From: Deinandra increscens subsp. villosa
Taxonomy: Eukaryota > Streptophyta > Magnoliopsida > Asterales > Asteraceae
Length of the DNA stretch: 64,000 bases
Direction of reading: 5' to 3'
NCBI GenBank assembly: GCA_039602395.1
Contig: JBCNJP010000025.1
Span: 41,084,922-41,148,921 of the forward strand
Shown piece by piece: positions 33,398 to 45,450 of this stretch. How positions within the stretch are numbered: the first letter of the stretch is position 1; each line of letters starts with the position of its first letter. The notes beneath the pieces are model-generated. The model was given only the letters and a program-made list of their open reading frames with translations, had not been told where the DNA came from and did not search any database. The translations under genes were made by a program, and so were the position numbers.

Positions 33398-33512
33398 GAT
33401 TGGTATCAGAGCCATAAGTTGCAGAGAACTGGAATCATTTTTGAAAACGATTTGGAAACTGCAACTTGAACCCTTAGTTACAAACGAACAAAACAAACTC
33501 TCAAAGACAAAA
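33398..33512 (+). repeat. Extra copy of the Gypsy-A primer site and leader beyond the 3' LTR
   Basis: GATTGGTATCAGAGCC through CAAAGACAAAA repeats 25305-25419 without visible change. TR-GAG-3 sequence then resumes. Confidence 0.9.
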
Positions 33513-34827
33513 ACAATGAAAAGTGCAAAAAGCCAAAAACATTGAAAAATGAGAAATCGTATCCGACATGTTTGGGAAATGATGGTACATTGGCTGACAT
33601 TGTCTGACTCGTGGATAAAGTAAATGAAAAGGCCATAAGACCATTTGATCGATGTGTAAGGTAGGCTCGGCAAATCAGAAAGTATACAAATGTGATATAC
33701 ACTAAATCTGATGCTTGATCTAGTGGATAACATCTTGATGTATATCTCATGATATATCAAGAAAAAGATATGGGAAAAATAAAATGAGAAGTCACTGTGT
33801 ATACATGTGTTCATTTTGCAAAGATTTAAACGTGTTTGATTTTCTTTATTTTGTCAAACGATCGGACTTTCTTTGCGTGTCGAAAGACCGACCTGATCGT
33901 TGTTCGTTTGACGTTCTGCTTTGTTTTCTTTGGTGTTTCGTATAACTCATCGGACTTTCTCTGCGTGTACGGGAGTACCGACCCGATTTTTGTTGAGTTA
34001 TACAATTTCAACTTCTTTTATTTTCTTATTTTGTTAAATCCGAGGCCTTATCTACGTATCGAAAGATCGACCTTAAGGTAGACGATTTAACGTTCTTATT
34101 TCTTTTTGCATGGAACACAGTTGACTATATCATGGTTACAATCATTATGTGATTAAAATCACAAATGAAATCACAAAAATGTGATGAGCAAAAACATATC
34201 TGAGTATGTCTGATAGTGTGGGGTATACTGGTCAATGCAACTTTAATCAATACCTTAACATATCCAGATGTTATGAGTATGATTCTGCCAGAGTTTAAAG
34301 TTGGACAAATTATATCAGCAATCGGCATGGTTTATGTGCTTCAATAATTGAAATTGAAAATGTAGTTCAGCATGTTATGACCAATATGATCCCAAGTTGT
34401 GATATTTCTCACAAAAGACAAAAATAGTGTCTAATTCAGTATTGTTTTACTTTTGTTATCAGAAAAATATCAAAAAGATTTTAAGTGTGTTTTGATATAA
34501 AGTTTCTAAAAGTCAAAAAGATTTTGTTTCTGTTTTGTTTTCTATTGATCAACACGAAATACGAAATCGTTTTTTTTAAATCAAAATATCTTGGAATCTC
34601 GAAGAGACATTTTGCACCAAGATTATTTATGTTGGCAGGTTTCTAAGTGGGAAGAGAACATCACAACATCAAGTCTTCTGAAGTTTGTTGATAAATAGAT
34701 TACACACGATGCAATGTCAAGTATTCAAGATTGAACTCGTCGTCAAAAATCGAGGAAGAGTTTGATTGAAGATACATGATACAAGTTTGAATGGAGAAGA
34801 AAATACTACACATGCCGAGGGGGAGTT
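33513..34827 (+). other. 3' non-coding part of TR-GAG-3
   Basis: AT-rich RNA segment with several short inverted repeats, for example 33733-33760 (CTTGATGTATATC / GATATATCAAG). It includes the stem-loop triplet at 33853-34091. TCTTGGAATCTCGAAGAGA near 34590 matches the corresponding part of TR-GAG-1. The polypurine tract CCGAGGGGGAG ends at 34825. Confidence 0.7.
33853..34091 (+). repeat. Three regularly spaced stem-loop units
   Basis: Unit 1: arms GTCAAACGA (33853-33861) and TCGTTTGAC (33904-33912). Unit 2: arms GTATAACTCA (33940-33949) and TGAGTTATAC (33994-34003). Unit 3: arms GTTAAATC (34033-34040) and GATTTAAC (34084-34091). Lengths are 60, 64 and 59; linkers of 27 and 29 bases are pyrimidine-rich. 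Units share a core related to CGGACTTTCT-TGCGTGT-ACCGACC, while the arms differ and remain perfectly complementary. Confidence 0.85.
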
Positions 34828-35165
34828 TGTTGATACATGGTTCCTGATCGTCATGTGAAGTATCGAATGCAAGACGGATTCACACAAGAATGCTGAGGCC
34901 CGAACTCAGGCCGAACCTGGAGTTCGGACACGGCCGAACGTGTGACCGAACCTGAGGTTCGGCCGGTCGTATTTCAGCACTATATATATGTGTCTCTTGT
35001 ATTGTAGTGAGAACAGTTTATGCTTCCGCGTCATATATTCTCTGTGTACTCTGTGGTCTCAGTGGTTAATACAAAGCTCATTTGTATTTACTCTTTGTGT
35101 TTCATCTCGTATTACTTTGATTTCGTTATGAGTAAGTAGAAGATCCGTACGTTCACGCACTTTCA
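34828..35165 (+). repeat. 3' LTR of TR-GAG-3
   Basis: Same length as the 5' LTR. Differences seen: A/G in GAAT(A/G)CAAG, T/C in GAGG(T/C)CCG, two in GTTA(CGAC/TGAG)TAAG and C/T in ACG(C/T)TCACG. Confidence 0.95.
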
Positions 35166-35170
35166 GTCGG

Positions 35171-35725
35171 CCGGTTTGAGGGACCCCGTAACTAAGTGGC
35201 ATTACACAACTTTGTTTGTTCACTGGCAGCACCTTCCCTCGGCAGTCGTATTCCTCGTAGATGATTAGCAGTTGGATGGTGAATCAGCCTAAGATTCCGA
35301 AAGGTGGTTGGTCTTCTGCCAGTGAACAATCTTAAGCAAGGATATAAGTTCCTGTCAAATCCTCCTTAACCTCTGGTGAGTTCTCCCAAGTAATATTAAC
35401 TTCGATTTACAATTCTGTTAAACACCATCTTATTTTGTCTCTTTCTTTTATTTTAGTTTATTTTATTTCTTTCTTAAAACTAAAAGTTAGACCTGGCTAG
35501 ATGATAACAGTGGACTGAGTATTCAGAGTTGTCACTTTCCATTGTGTTCTGATCGACCCCTATTCAATTTCCCACTACTAAACTGCCCACGATGTGTATA
35601 CATGCCCGTGTAATGTGGTGAAATAGTGGTTGTTAAGTAAATCAGGTATTATAAATTTAAAAGCTTAAAACTGCTAAACAGGTTTGAAAAATATAGCCAT
35701 ATTTTAAGTACACCTCAGCACACAC
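35171..35725 (+). repeat. Athila-like LTR, second part
   Basis: Continues the LTR after the repeated GTCGG and ends near CAGCACACACCA, a few bases before the primer site. The end is approximate. The segment has no coding capacity. Confidence 0.55.
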
Positions 35726-35734
35726 CAAGCTTTT

Positions 35735-35752
35735 TGGCGCCGTTGCCGCGGA
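35735..35752 (+). other. Athila-type primer binding site
   Basis: TGGCGCCGTTGCCGCGGA, one base different from the usual TGGCGCCGTTGCCGGGGA. Confidence 0.8.
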
Positions 35753-35913
35753 CACAAACGAGGATTTGGAAAAAGTCCAAGTTAGCAGCCTAGCCAATAG
35801 TTTAGATTAGGTTTTCTTTTCCCTTTTTAGTTAGAATTAAAATTTTGTTTTATTTTCCATTTTTTTTACCTTCTTGTTTTCCTTCTCTTCATCTTTTTTT
35901 CTCTGAGAAATAT

Positions 35914-36660
35914 GGCAAGGATGGATTCAAATCCGAAGGAATATTTCAAATACAACGATAGATGGCCTTAATCTGTTTGGTTCAGAATCTGCTGTGGTCC
36001 CCATTACTCTCAGGACTGCTATATATTAGGACGAACCCCTGCGTTCTTGCGAGCAGATGAACCACCAGCTGAGTCCACTAGTCATCGTTGTAGTTATTTT
36101 TCTCAATCTTCGCAAAATAATAACTTTTGTCAAATCATAAATCAACGTGAGCTTAAACAGAATTATTGACAAGAAGATATTAAAGCGCGGAATTTTGAAA
36201 ATGAACCAGCAACATCAATCTCTACCTCTTGTTCCCATGATTTTTTCTTTGTCTGTATGAAATGTAAAGAGCAAGATTCCCAAGGCTCAAACTTTGCTCA
36301 CACACCTCATACAGAAGAACCCCCTATATATGTCCTAAGTCAGATCTTGAAGAAACCACGGAACAAATGCTAGAACATATTAAGGCTCTCAAGGACTACT
36401 TTAGCCGTATAAAGGAGGAAGAAAAATAAGAAATCATAATCAAAGAAATTCCGCCAGATCCCATCACTCCAGTTACCATTTCAACAAGTCCTGAAGCAAA
36501 GGAGTTGGACGCAACCCCTTCTCTTCAGATCCAGTACACCCAAGCCAACGAGCCAGACCAGGAAGCAGAAGTAATGCTTAGACCCAACGAAACAAAAGGT
36601 AATGGTAAGAGTAAACCTCTTCCAACCTAGGTACGCATTTATTCACCTTCTCCCTTGGAA
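35914..36660 (+). pseudogene. Athila/Tat-like gag relic
   Basis: An ATG at 35914 opens ARMDSNPKEYF but several stops follow. CCGPHYSQDC, near 35990-36020, matches the CxGPHYxxxC knuckle-like motif I know from Athila/Tat gag proteins. The downstream sequence is acidic and proline-rich in changing frames. The relic ends where Gypsy-B begins. Confidence 0.5.
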
Positions 36661-38532
36661 GTCTTTCTAATGTGTCACACCCCGGTCAATGGATTGGGTG
36701 CGAGAGAGACACAACCATAGTCGCAGATATACAGAACAACTTCTACTAAATTCAAACGTCATTTAAAACATAATACCATTCATGTTGCATCGGAAAGTTG
36801 TGGTGATATGATAATGTCTTACATTTGAATAAAAGTCTTAGTTTGATATTGAAATCACAAATCAGTTTATTTAAGATATGTCGGTACTACGACTCCGGTA
36901 AAGCAGGGTCGAAAGTTACAGTGAAGCCCCATTTGCACGTCTTCCATGATAAGCTTAGATACCTGAGAAATCATGAGTTTAAAAGGTCAACATAAAGTTG
37001 GTGAGGTTCACAGGTTTATGAATCTATGGTGAGTTTGTAAAAATAGTTTACAGTATGTTGGTAAAACAGTTTAGGATATACTTAAATGTTACGTTGGTTT
37101 ACTATCGTGGTTGTAAGATCTCCCATGAACCTCAAATTCGAATACTAACGGATTACCCACTCATGGCATTTTATCCCAAGAATACCGAACAGGCTAGAAT
37201 AACCGACGTGTACCCCTTGACAATGTACGAAGTCAGGATTGGAGCTACCAATCTGGGCTGGGTTGTCAACCCAAATAGATCTATTCACTAGTTATCATTT
37301 CGAGCAGAACTAATCGAATTCAATTAATAGTGGGATTTCAGTTGTACTAACGTGTATAACCATAACATTAACTAATCGAATTCAATTAATAGTGGGATAC
37401 GGAATGGAACATGTAGTCAAACGGCTAACATTTAAACCATAACATTAAGTAAAAAGCATTTTATCAGTTCATGATTTCTCCCCCATAAGTGTAAAAGAGT
37501 TGTAAAGAAAAGGGGCCGTGAAACTCACATTATTCAGTGATGATGATGGATTACCGAGTGGCAACTAGCAAGTAAAGTCCTAATAAAACATAAGACAATA
37601 TGCGTAAGAGTCCACATAATCATTTGAGTAACGAACTTTACCCAAATGATACCGGTCAAGTCTTGACGTATGATCCCATTTGTAGCGTTTAAAAACCCGT
37701 TAGTTAATCAGTTTACAAAATTCGTAAATGTGAACGTTCACGTAAAAAGGCATTTATGTAAATTGAATACAAGTAATGAACATTCGATAACGTATCATGC
37801 AAACCAGTTCAATCAAGTCTTGTACATTGTATAAAATAATAATATTTATTGTTATTTTTAAGTTCGCTCGATCGATTGTATATTTAATCGCGTGAAGTTA
37901 TAATATATAACTAAGGTTCATAATTATTGTCTAGATAATTATTTAACTTGTCGGAATAACTTATATTAAATTATTACAAGTTAAGAATTAATCGATTAAA
38001 CACAAGTAGGTAAATATTAAAGGTTATTTTAATATTAAACTTAAGTTTAGAGAATTAGGGTTTTAAGTTAATACATGTAATTATTATTACAATAATTAAT
38101 ATTAACAAAGCATGGTGAGTTTTAAATCAAATTAGGGTTTCTAAAACTCATACGAATAATTATTTGTCGAAAATAATTATTTACGTTTTGCTACGACGAA
38201 AAACGTTTTCAAATCATCTAAAGATTTCGTTTCAATTTCAAACGTTTAAAATTAAACATTTGATCCGGTTAAAAAATTTTGATTATTTTGATTTATTTAA
38301 AATAATCAAGAATGTTTAAAGTATGTTTTTCATAATTTCTATAAGTCTTTTGATTTTATTTTTATAAAATCATTTTTAAATAACATTATTTATTAAATAA
38401 AGCTAGAGTTTTATATTAAAGACTTTTTATAAAAAATTCCCAACATAAAACATTTTCCAATTTTTGTATAAAATTCAAAGTTTTATACTTTTCAAGTCAT
38501 TTGTCATAAATAAGATCTATTTATCATTTTTG

Positions 38533-38577
<45 letters not shown>
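38533..38577. repeat. (TA)n microsatellite
   Basis: TA tract left of MITE-A copy 3; another of about 55 bp follows the copy at 38757-38815. Confidence 0.9.
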
Positions 38578-38580
38578 TAT

Positions 38581-38753
38581 GGAGAGGATCATTTGAGAAC
38601 CAATTTGATTTGAGAACTAAAAAGAACTAATTTGAGCCACAAGTTTACTTACATGTATCCTCCCTCCCATGAATTGTAGTGGTCCCCCTGAAATTTGTGG
38701 TTGAGATTTAGTTCTCAGAAGTTCTCAAAATAAAAAGTTCTCATTTGAACCTA

Positions 38754-38760
<7 letters not shown>
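38581..38760 (+). mobile_element. MITE-A copy 3
   Basis: GGAGAGGATCATTTGAGAACC to TCATTTGAACCTAACCCTAT, bounded by TA tracts. The end segments pair as a hairpin. It lacks the C homopolymer of copy 2 and has CCTCCCTCCC instead. Confidence 0.7.
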
Positions 38761-38817
<57 letters not shown>

Positions 38818-39244
38818 CCATTTTGTTTTTCTATAAAATCTAAAACAAGCATTTTAAGTCTTCTTTTCTTAGAAATTATATTTTTATAAAATGACCATTT
38901 TATATATCTAGTTTCACGGTGAGATTTTATGGTTTTAAAATCCAAGTAATTTATAAAATTACTAACTTTAATATTTTACCATAAAATTCATTTAAATGTT
39001 TTAAAACCATGATTTTACGTCCAAGATTTTAGTAACACTTCCTAATGTTCAAATTAGTCCACATGTGTCACTAACATCATATCTAGTCCGTGGTAATTGT
39101 TATTAGCATACATTAGTCCATAACCATGTTGATTAATCACTAAAATTGCAAATAAAAATTCTAACAACTACAACATATTAAAACTTACATCATCCATGCA
39201 ATTAACATTAAATCATCAAATGATATAATCATGTCATCAACTTA

Positions 39245-39248
<4 letters not shown>

Positions 39249-39293
<45 letters not shown>
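39249..39293. repeat. (TA)n microsatellite at the Helitron-1 left end
   Basis: TA repeats directly precede the TCTATTAC terminus. TA repeats also follow the 3' end at 46467-46499. Confidence 0.9.
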
Positions 39294-39296
<3 letters not shown>

Positions 39297-40202
39297 ATTA
39301 CTATATATAATACATATTGCTCAAAAGGGTAACTTGGTCATAAAACTTCCTTAATCTTAAGACGCGTACAAACAGTTATACACCATGTACAAGAGTTTCA
39401 AGCATGAAAATTAAACCCTCAATCTTTAACAATAACTGTCGTTCAAAAAGGAGGGTTAGAGTTGGAATTTAACATAAAAGCACGCCTGATTAACCCTGCC
39501 GGTTGTAGCCTCTCCTCGAATCGATCCACAGCCGGCTTTGAATAGCCCGCTTCTCCACACTCTCTCCCTTCCATTGGCTATCAGTCATCCGCTTCATTAC
39601 TCTTCATCTTCTCCGGCCGTCTCCCTCCTTCGATTGGGCATCTCCATCTTCAGCCGCATCTCCCCTCGATTGCTACGTTTCAGAAACGTATCACGCCATC
39701 TCGATTACCAATTTGCATACTCAGTTTTAATTGTTCACCGCTCAAATGTTCATGAATTGCCATAAATTCGCATCTCTCTCTCGATTTCGTTCACCATCTC
39801 CATCTGGCATTCTCAAGAAATTATCATAACAAAAAACGATCCAAACACCGATTTGAGGTAAACCCTAGACAAAGTCTTCTGCTCTCATCGGCTTGCAATT
39901 TGGGGAAACTAATGCTTTGGTCTAATTGCAGTTTGTTTTATTCTTCCTCCACTTTCTTCGGCTTGAAACTTGAGGTATAATCGTTGTTCTTCATATGTTT
40001 CTTGTTACTTTCTGGATCTGTTTTTTTTTTCGCTTTTGTTGTTTAAGGTATAATCGTTGTTCTTCAATTTGATTTCTTCATAGTTATAATTGTTCTTCAT
40101 TTGGTTCAGATTTTATGTGCATATGTTTCAGATTCAGTGTTTGAGATTGAATCTGAATTGAAAAGGGTATAAAGATTTCACATTTAATTGGTCGTTTACT
40201 AG

Positions 40203-40323
40203 AACACAACAAAACTGCAGGGCTTGTGGAAAGACCGTTTATCCAGTGGAGCTTTTGTCTGCTGATGGTATTGATTATCATAGATCTTGCTTCAAGTATA
40301 GCCATTGTAAAGGCACCATTAAG
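40203..40323 (+). pseudogene. Captured first LIM-domain exon of a plant WLIM-type gene
   Basis: After a CTAG acceptor, the frame gives TQQNCRACGKTVYP, then VELLSADGIDYHRSCFKYSH and CKGTIK, ending at a GT donor (40324). This is the N-terminal half of a LIM zinc finger of the WLIM/SF3 actin-bundling proteins, and exon 1 of those genes is known to end after GTLK. Cys, Cys, His, Cys and the last Cys ligands are present at normal spacing (CX2C, 17 residues, HX2C). The next ligand is Tyr (CFKY for CFKC), so zinc binding would be impaired. No start codon or second LIM exon is evident. Gene capture by Helitron-1 is the likely origin. Confidence 0.75.
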
Positions 40324-41783
40324 GTATGATAATTATTTTCTACTTTATGATTATATGACATATCAAAAACCATCTCTTTAAGAGTGGTAGTCCTTGACAC
40401 ACCAAGAAAATGGCAACAGTCACTTCCGTTTCTGATGAGAAACATAGATGGACCCACAAAGCAAACATGTTATTTTGATAGTAAAGTATGTATGTCTTTG
40501 ATTCAATATGAGTTGAAAGTTCTTTCTTTAACTTTTATAATCTTTACACCACGAGATTGTAAGATAAAGAAAAATTAGATATATTAAAATAAAGAGATAA
40601 GGTTGACTTTTGAGTCACAAAAACAGTGTTTCAGAAATTCAAATCACAGTGCTTCACGGATGCCCTTTTAAAGAGGGAGGTGTGTGTGCATACTTTGTAT
40701 CGCATGTGTTTAGCGAACAAGTTTTATGATCATAAGTATTTAGTTTTTAAAGTTCTTTACATGTTATGATTATTGCAAAGAGGAAATAAAAACAATTTTA
40801 TTGGTTGCTATAACTGTAGGGAGCTTGGTGAAAACATACAACAATTTGAAGTGAGAACCAGATACTTTGATCAACAGTGGGCTAAGGAGAGAAATAAGCT
40901 GCCATTGGTATCGTGTTTTGTTTCAGGTGCTTTGCTCAACAATAATATTATAACATCTGTAGATGGTAATTAGGTACTACTGTAGATTACAGATGTTCTT
41001 TTAGTATTTTACTTTGTTTATGTTTTTGCAGAGTGAATGTTACATCCTAATGACATCAAAAATGCTAAATTCATCCGTGCATATACTTAAGAGGAATGCT
41101 TTGAACTGTGGTTAAAATCTCTAAATTTTGTCACTAAATCATTGTTGCTTTAAATGTATTTATGTGTATCGGCCTATGCTACTTTCGAGATTCATCTTTC
41201 ACTACTCTATGGCTTTTTTAAATAAAAATCATCTTTATTGTATAGATTAATAGAAACTTGGTTATCAAACGGGTCAAACAAGCTATTGAATTAACATATA
41301 TGAAAGCTTCTGACTCATTCGGTATGAGGACTCACAAAATAATGAACATTAACGTAAGGATTTTGGTGACAAAAGGTGATCCTACACAACATAAATAAGT
41401 CCATTCACATTTGAAATTGCAGGTCCAAACCTCCTGCAACTCCACAGTACCTCATAAAGAAGACCTCATGGTTAGTTCACATGATTAAGATTTATATAAT
41501 TTGATTTAGCATATCAACAGTTGGATGTCCTACTTCCTAATTGAAAAGTGAAACCAGTTGAACTTACAGTTGCAAGTTGATTGATTTTATTGGAAGCTTT
41601 TATATTTCTTGAAGTAATGTTCTTTCAAAAGAATATTTTCAAAAACCGGTAAAATATTGGATAGTATAGTCTAAGTCATTATTAATTCGATCTTTCTTTT
41701 GTCTAATGCGTGTTACCATATACTAGAACTGAACTTGGGTGTTGATTAATATGATTATGCTAATAATTATACTAATTAACCCA

Positions 41784-41809
41784 TCTATTACTATATATAA
41801 TACATATTG
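41784..41809 (+). other. Internal second Helitron 5' terminus
   Basis: TCTATTACTATATATAATAC plus ATATTG repeats the left end of Helitron-1, here after CCA instead of a TA tract. Downstream sequence differs from that after 39294. Confidence 0.7.
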
Positions 41810-42479
41810 GTCTCGAGGGTATTTTCACAAGTTTTCGAGAGTTTAGATTCAGTTTCGCATTTCTAGGTTCTTTATTTTATCGGTTTCTCAATTGAGTTCC
41901 TCATATTTGATTTCTTATAACCTCCGTAATTTCAGCCTGTATTGGGTATCAGTTTTAAGGGGCTGTGCATATCACTTATTGGGATTTTCACTTCACTGGT
42001 ATGTTTTACTGTTTTTTCTCTCCTGTACTCAAAGTCTTTATGAGTTACCTTTGAGCTTAATTGAATGCCTATGGTATTTTTAAGGTTTGTGTTCTTTAAG
42101 CATTCTTTCTTGTTTTTCTTATTTCTTAGTTTTTGGTTGCACACTCATGTTATATGAAATAGGGTTAAATTTCCAGGATAACTGGTACATAAGGAATCAC
42201 ACTGTAAGTGTTTGGGAAATTTTTTTTGAAGAACAGAAAATACAAGGTTCGTTCAATTTGGTTTGAATTCATGTTCATGCATTCTTTTATTTTTCCAGCA
42301 AACAACAATAGCTTTCTTTTACGATCTTTTCTAAGGTTTAGATTTCTTAGTTGTCTGAACATGCCGTCTTTAAATGTTTGATAACATCTCAGAAATTTCA
42401 TGTTGTGCTCCGAATTTGCAAATTTTAGATTGTGATGTGTTTGTTGACTAATTTGTCCTCTTTTCTTTGTGTTGATTCA

Positions 42480-45220
42480 GGTTGCAAACCAGGAGTAGAC
42501 TTCAGCAGCAACATTGGGGTTCCATTATCTGGTAGTAAAGACTTCAGCATCCCTGAGACCAAAGGTTTGTTTACTGAAATTTATATCCCTATACTTCTAC
42601 GTGAAACATAGCTTTATGTTCATATTGAGTTTTAGAAAAGAATTTTCAATTTTGTATACATACAGTTGGGTTTTAATGGAGGGATGCTAATGAAGGCCCT
42701 GACAACTGCAGTTGCCTACACAACGAACTCAAAATGGATTTTAGTTAAAGTAGATGTTTCCTTTACTTATTAAGTATTCAAAATGCCTCAATTTAAAACA
42801 CATGTAAATCATATATATGTTTCTGTCACTACTAAAAGAAGCCATTGTGATTTTGCAGAAATGAATACTTTTTTACTTACCTTTTGAAATTGGTGAAGGG
42901 AAATGGCAGATTGGGGAGGTATGCATACTCAAGTTCAATCGATGGGGGAGGTATGCATACTCATGATGAAGAGACACAAGTTTTTCAAAACTATTTTGTC
43001 CATTATGTGCTTTCGCTTCGATATGCAATGTTTCATTTTTACTGATTAAAATCATAAAAGTTTCTTTAAATAATCATTTTTTCTGAAGAACATACCAGCG
43101 ATCCACTGGTAGTTTTGAGTCTGAATGAGTATATTCTTTGTTTTTGCATAAGGTATTCTTCAAGTTTTGTAAACTTTATGATGGTAGTTAATTATAACTA
43201 TACAAATATTTTTCTACAGGGGCTGCTTTTGAGAGGAACAAGAGTATTTGTTTATTTGCTGCTTCTTACATGTCTAACTTAGGTCCATACATGTCAGACT
43301 GATTTTTTTAATACTCAGATTACACTCCTTATACTTTTCTTATAATGCTTTGTAGATTGTTACAATTGCAGGCTCAAGCGCAGGTAACAACTGATTTTGC
43401 TTTGTGAAATGATTTTGCTTTGCGAAATAGTGATTTTCAGCCCTCTTTTACTGATGAGTTTTACAAGAGTTTTAGTTTCCTATGTCTATAAAAAAAGTCT
43501 GATTAGATAACACAAGGCTGTTAGAACAAATGTTAACTTCCTTGACAGATTTAGTGTATCAAATGATATTACAATATTTAAAAGAACTACCATAACATCC
43601 CATGGTTTGCTTTCATTTGTTTCTTTGATGGTTACAGCTTTTAACATGATGTCAAAGTTATGGCAGAGGCTTATTTTTTAAAAATACTTGTGGCATTTTT
43701 TGGAAAATGTTAAACATAGCTGTTAGTGCTTTGGCTAAGAGTATTTTGGTGGTTAAGGTTTCCAACAGATCAGTGTGTTTGTCGAATTTCATGTAATTTG
43801 TTTTGGTTAGTTTTATTCTTTTATCTCTAACTTAAAATGCATGTACAGCCAATTTTTTTTTGCTCTTCATGTGTTATTTTGGTTAGTTCTAATTCTTTTG
43901 TCTCTACCTTGCCATTTTTAGGCTCAAAAGATGGACGTGCTCTAATTGAGGTCAACTTAAACATACATGAATCATATCAGGAAAGGTTCGACATGTTAGG
44001 GATTTTGATTGGTGATAAATTTATGTTTTTGTTTTTGATTTAGTTCCCACTCTGAAGAGGTTTTGGTAATTACTTTTGATTTAGTTCCCATTCTTAGGTT
44101 TTTGTTTAAGAATGGACAATGTGAACAATGCCACAGTTGGTCAATATTAAGGACTGTTGGAGGCTGAAATGTAATGACCAAAAGAGTGAAGAGATTATGA
44201 ATGGTTTACAAGATAAAAAAGGACTCACATCTAAAAGAGATGATGAGATACAACAACTATTAATGGTTTCGCCTTCTTGCTTTCATGCAAGTTTTAGCTA
44301 TACTTTGCTGAATATTGGTGTTTCTAGGCAGCAGGTTTGTTATTGTTTGCTCCTTACTCCAGCTCGCTTGCTTTTTTTTTTTGTCAATACATGTTTGTCT
44401 CTTTCTTTTTGTTCATATCTCTTTGTGCAGGTAAGGGAATTAGTGACAAAAAGTTTACCGAAGAGTCGTAGACACCTAATATACCGAGCTTGTGTTTATT
44501 GTTACGAAGTCAGATATGTGCTTTTATGATTTATGGTAAGTGGGGTTGATTATACATTTTCTTATATATAGACCCTTTATATATTATTTCAACTACTGCT
44601 ACTGTTTCTTTTGTGTAATTAAAGCAATAATTTTAGTTTATTTTCTTTTTGTTGTAACAGGGCTGTGACTAAACGAATTGGTGAGCAAAACTTTAAAATC
44701 TACTTTTTTGTGATTATGTAATTATGTCATACCTTATAGATACAAGACAACTAACTACTACACTATTTTATGATTCATGAAAAAATCATAATCTTTATTT
44801 TTTTTCCTCTCATTTTGAGTCCCTTTTAAACATATTGGTGTCTTGCAGATTGACAAATCATGTTCTTGACTTGCTCCTGGTTTGACTTCTTTAAGCAGAA
44901 TCCTGGTTCAATTTAGGCCCAAAATTTTACAATTTCTCATTAGGTTTCACTTTCTTAAAATTGCCTTAATCTCAAGTTCATGAATAGATCATGTTCAATA
45001 TTGTTTCGGTTTGCAACTGGTTTTATGTTGACAAAACATATTTCACGGGGATTACTGTTTATTTCTCTGTTATAGGTTGTGCCCTTATAGGTGTGAAGGT
45101 GTATGTGCACCCTCTCAAATCCAGGTATGATTTCGTTTTATTATGTGTTCGAACCTTCATCTGCTCCTAAATTATGAGCATGTTAAATATGAGTTTGTAC
45201 CTAAATTAGAAGAAAGATTT
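42480..45220 (+). other. Exon-like fragments of unknown origin in Helitron-1
   Basis: Segments bounded by AG and GT, such as 42481-42565, 43920-43992, 44125-44330 and 44432-44520, read short open peptides (for example GSKDGRALIEVNLN and VRELVTKSLPKSRRHL). I do not recognise them and they do not join into one frame. They may be captured gene pieces. Confidence 0.3.
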
Positions 45221-45221
45221 C

Positions 45222-45450
45222 ACAACTGATGTTTTTTTCCTCCTTTGAGTGCAATGGTTCTCATGTATTGATACATGGCAAATGGGGGCATATAGGATAA
45301 TGTTGACAGTATGTACCTTTCTATAATTCTTTAAATTCCTGGTCTCTTCTTTTTAAGTTCCTCATGCGTTTGTGCAGGTCCAGGCTTGGCTGCATTTGGT
45401 TAGCACACATAGATTCATATTCTTAGTAATAGCCAACTTATGGAGCGTCA
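45222..45450 (+). repeat. Segment shared with Helitron-2 (matches 53945-54180)
   Basis: The stretch with CAACTGATGTTTTTTTC, ATACATGGCAAATG, GTATGTACC and TTAGCACA..AGATTCA is found in both Helitrons with about 80% identity by eye. It includes a GT...AG pair that could be an intron. Confidence 0.7.

Larger units (their letters stand above)
22683..33512 (+). mobile_element. Gypsy-A: Tekay-type Ty3 chromovirus with an extra leader copy
   Basis: LTRs of 2622 and 2623 bp (22683-25304, 30775-33397) flank a single gag-pol frame broken only by stop codons. The internal sequence begins with a tRNA-iMet primer site. Beyond the 3' LTR another 115 bp of leader (33398-33512) is present, so there is no simple target duplication; ACTTG precedes the left end. 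The LTRs differ at roughly nine sites plus repeat-length changes, making this the youngest large insertion here. Confidence 0.9.
19613..35165 (+). mobile_element. TR-GAG-3: gag-only LTR retrotransposon split by Gypsy-A
   Basis: Two 338-bp LTRs (19613-19950 and 34828-35165) and a GTCGG duplication (19608-19612, 35166-35170) define the element. It has the same layout as TR-GAG-1 but a different LTR family. About 2.7 kb of leader and gag lie left of Gypsy-A and about 1.3 kb of 3' sequence right of it. No pol domain of its own. The LTRs differ at about five sites. Confidence 0.9.
18520..36672 (+). mobile_element. Athila-like Ty3 element, 5' part, split by TR-GAG-3
   Basis: An LTR of about 1.65 kb is interrupted by TR-GAG-3 at 19613-35165 (target GTCGG). 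It is followed by a primer site TGGCGCCGTTGCC, diagnostic of Athila-type elements in plants, a U-rich leader and a gag relic. The element is cut at 36672 by the minus-strand Gypsy-B; its remainder would lie beyond the right edge. Confidence 0.7.
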
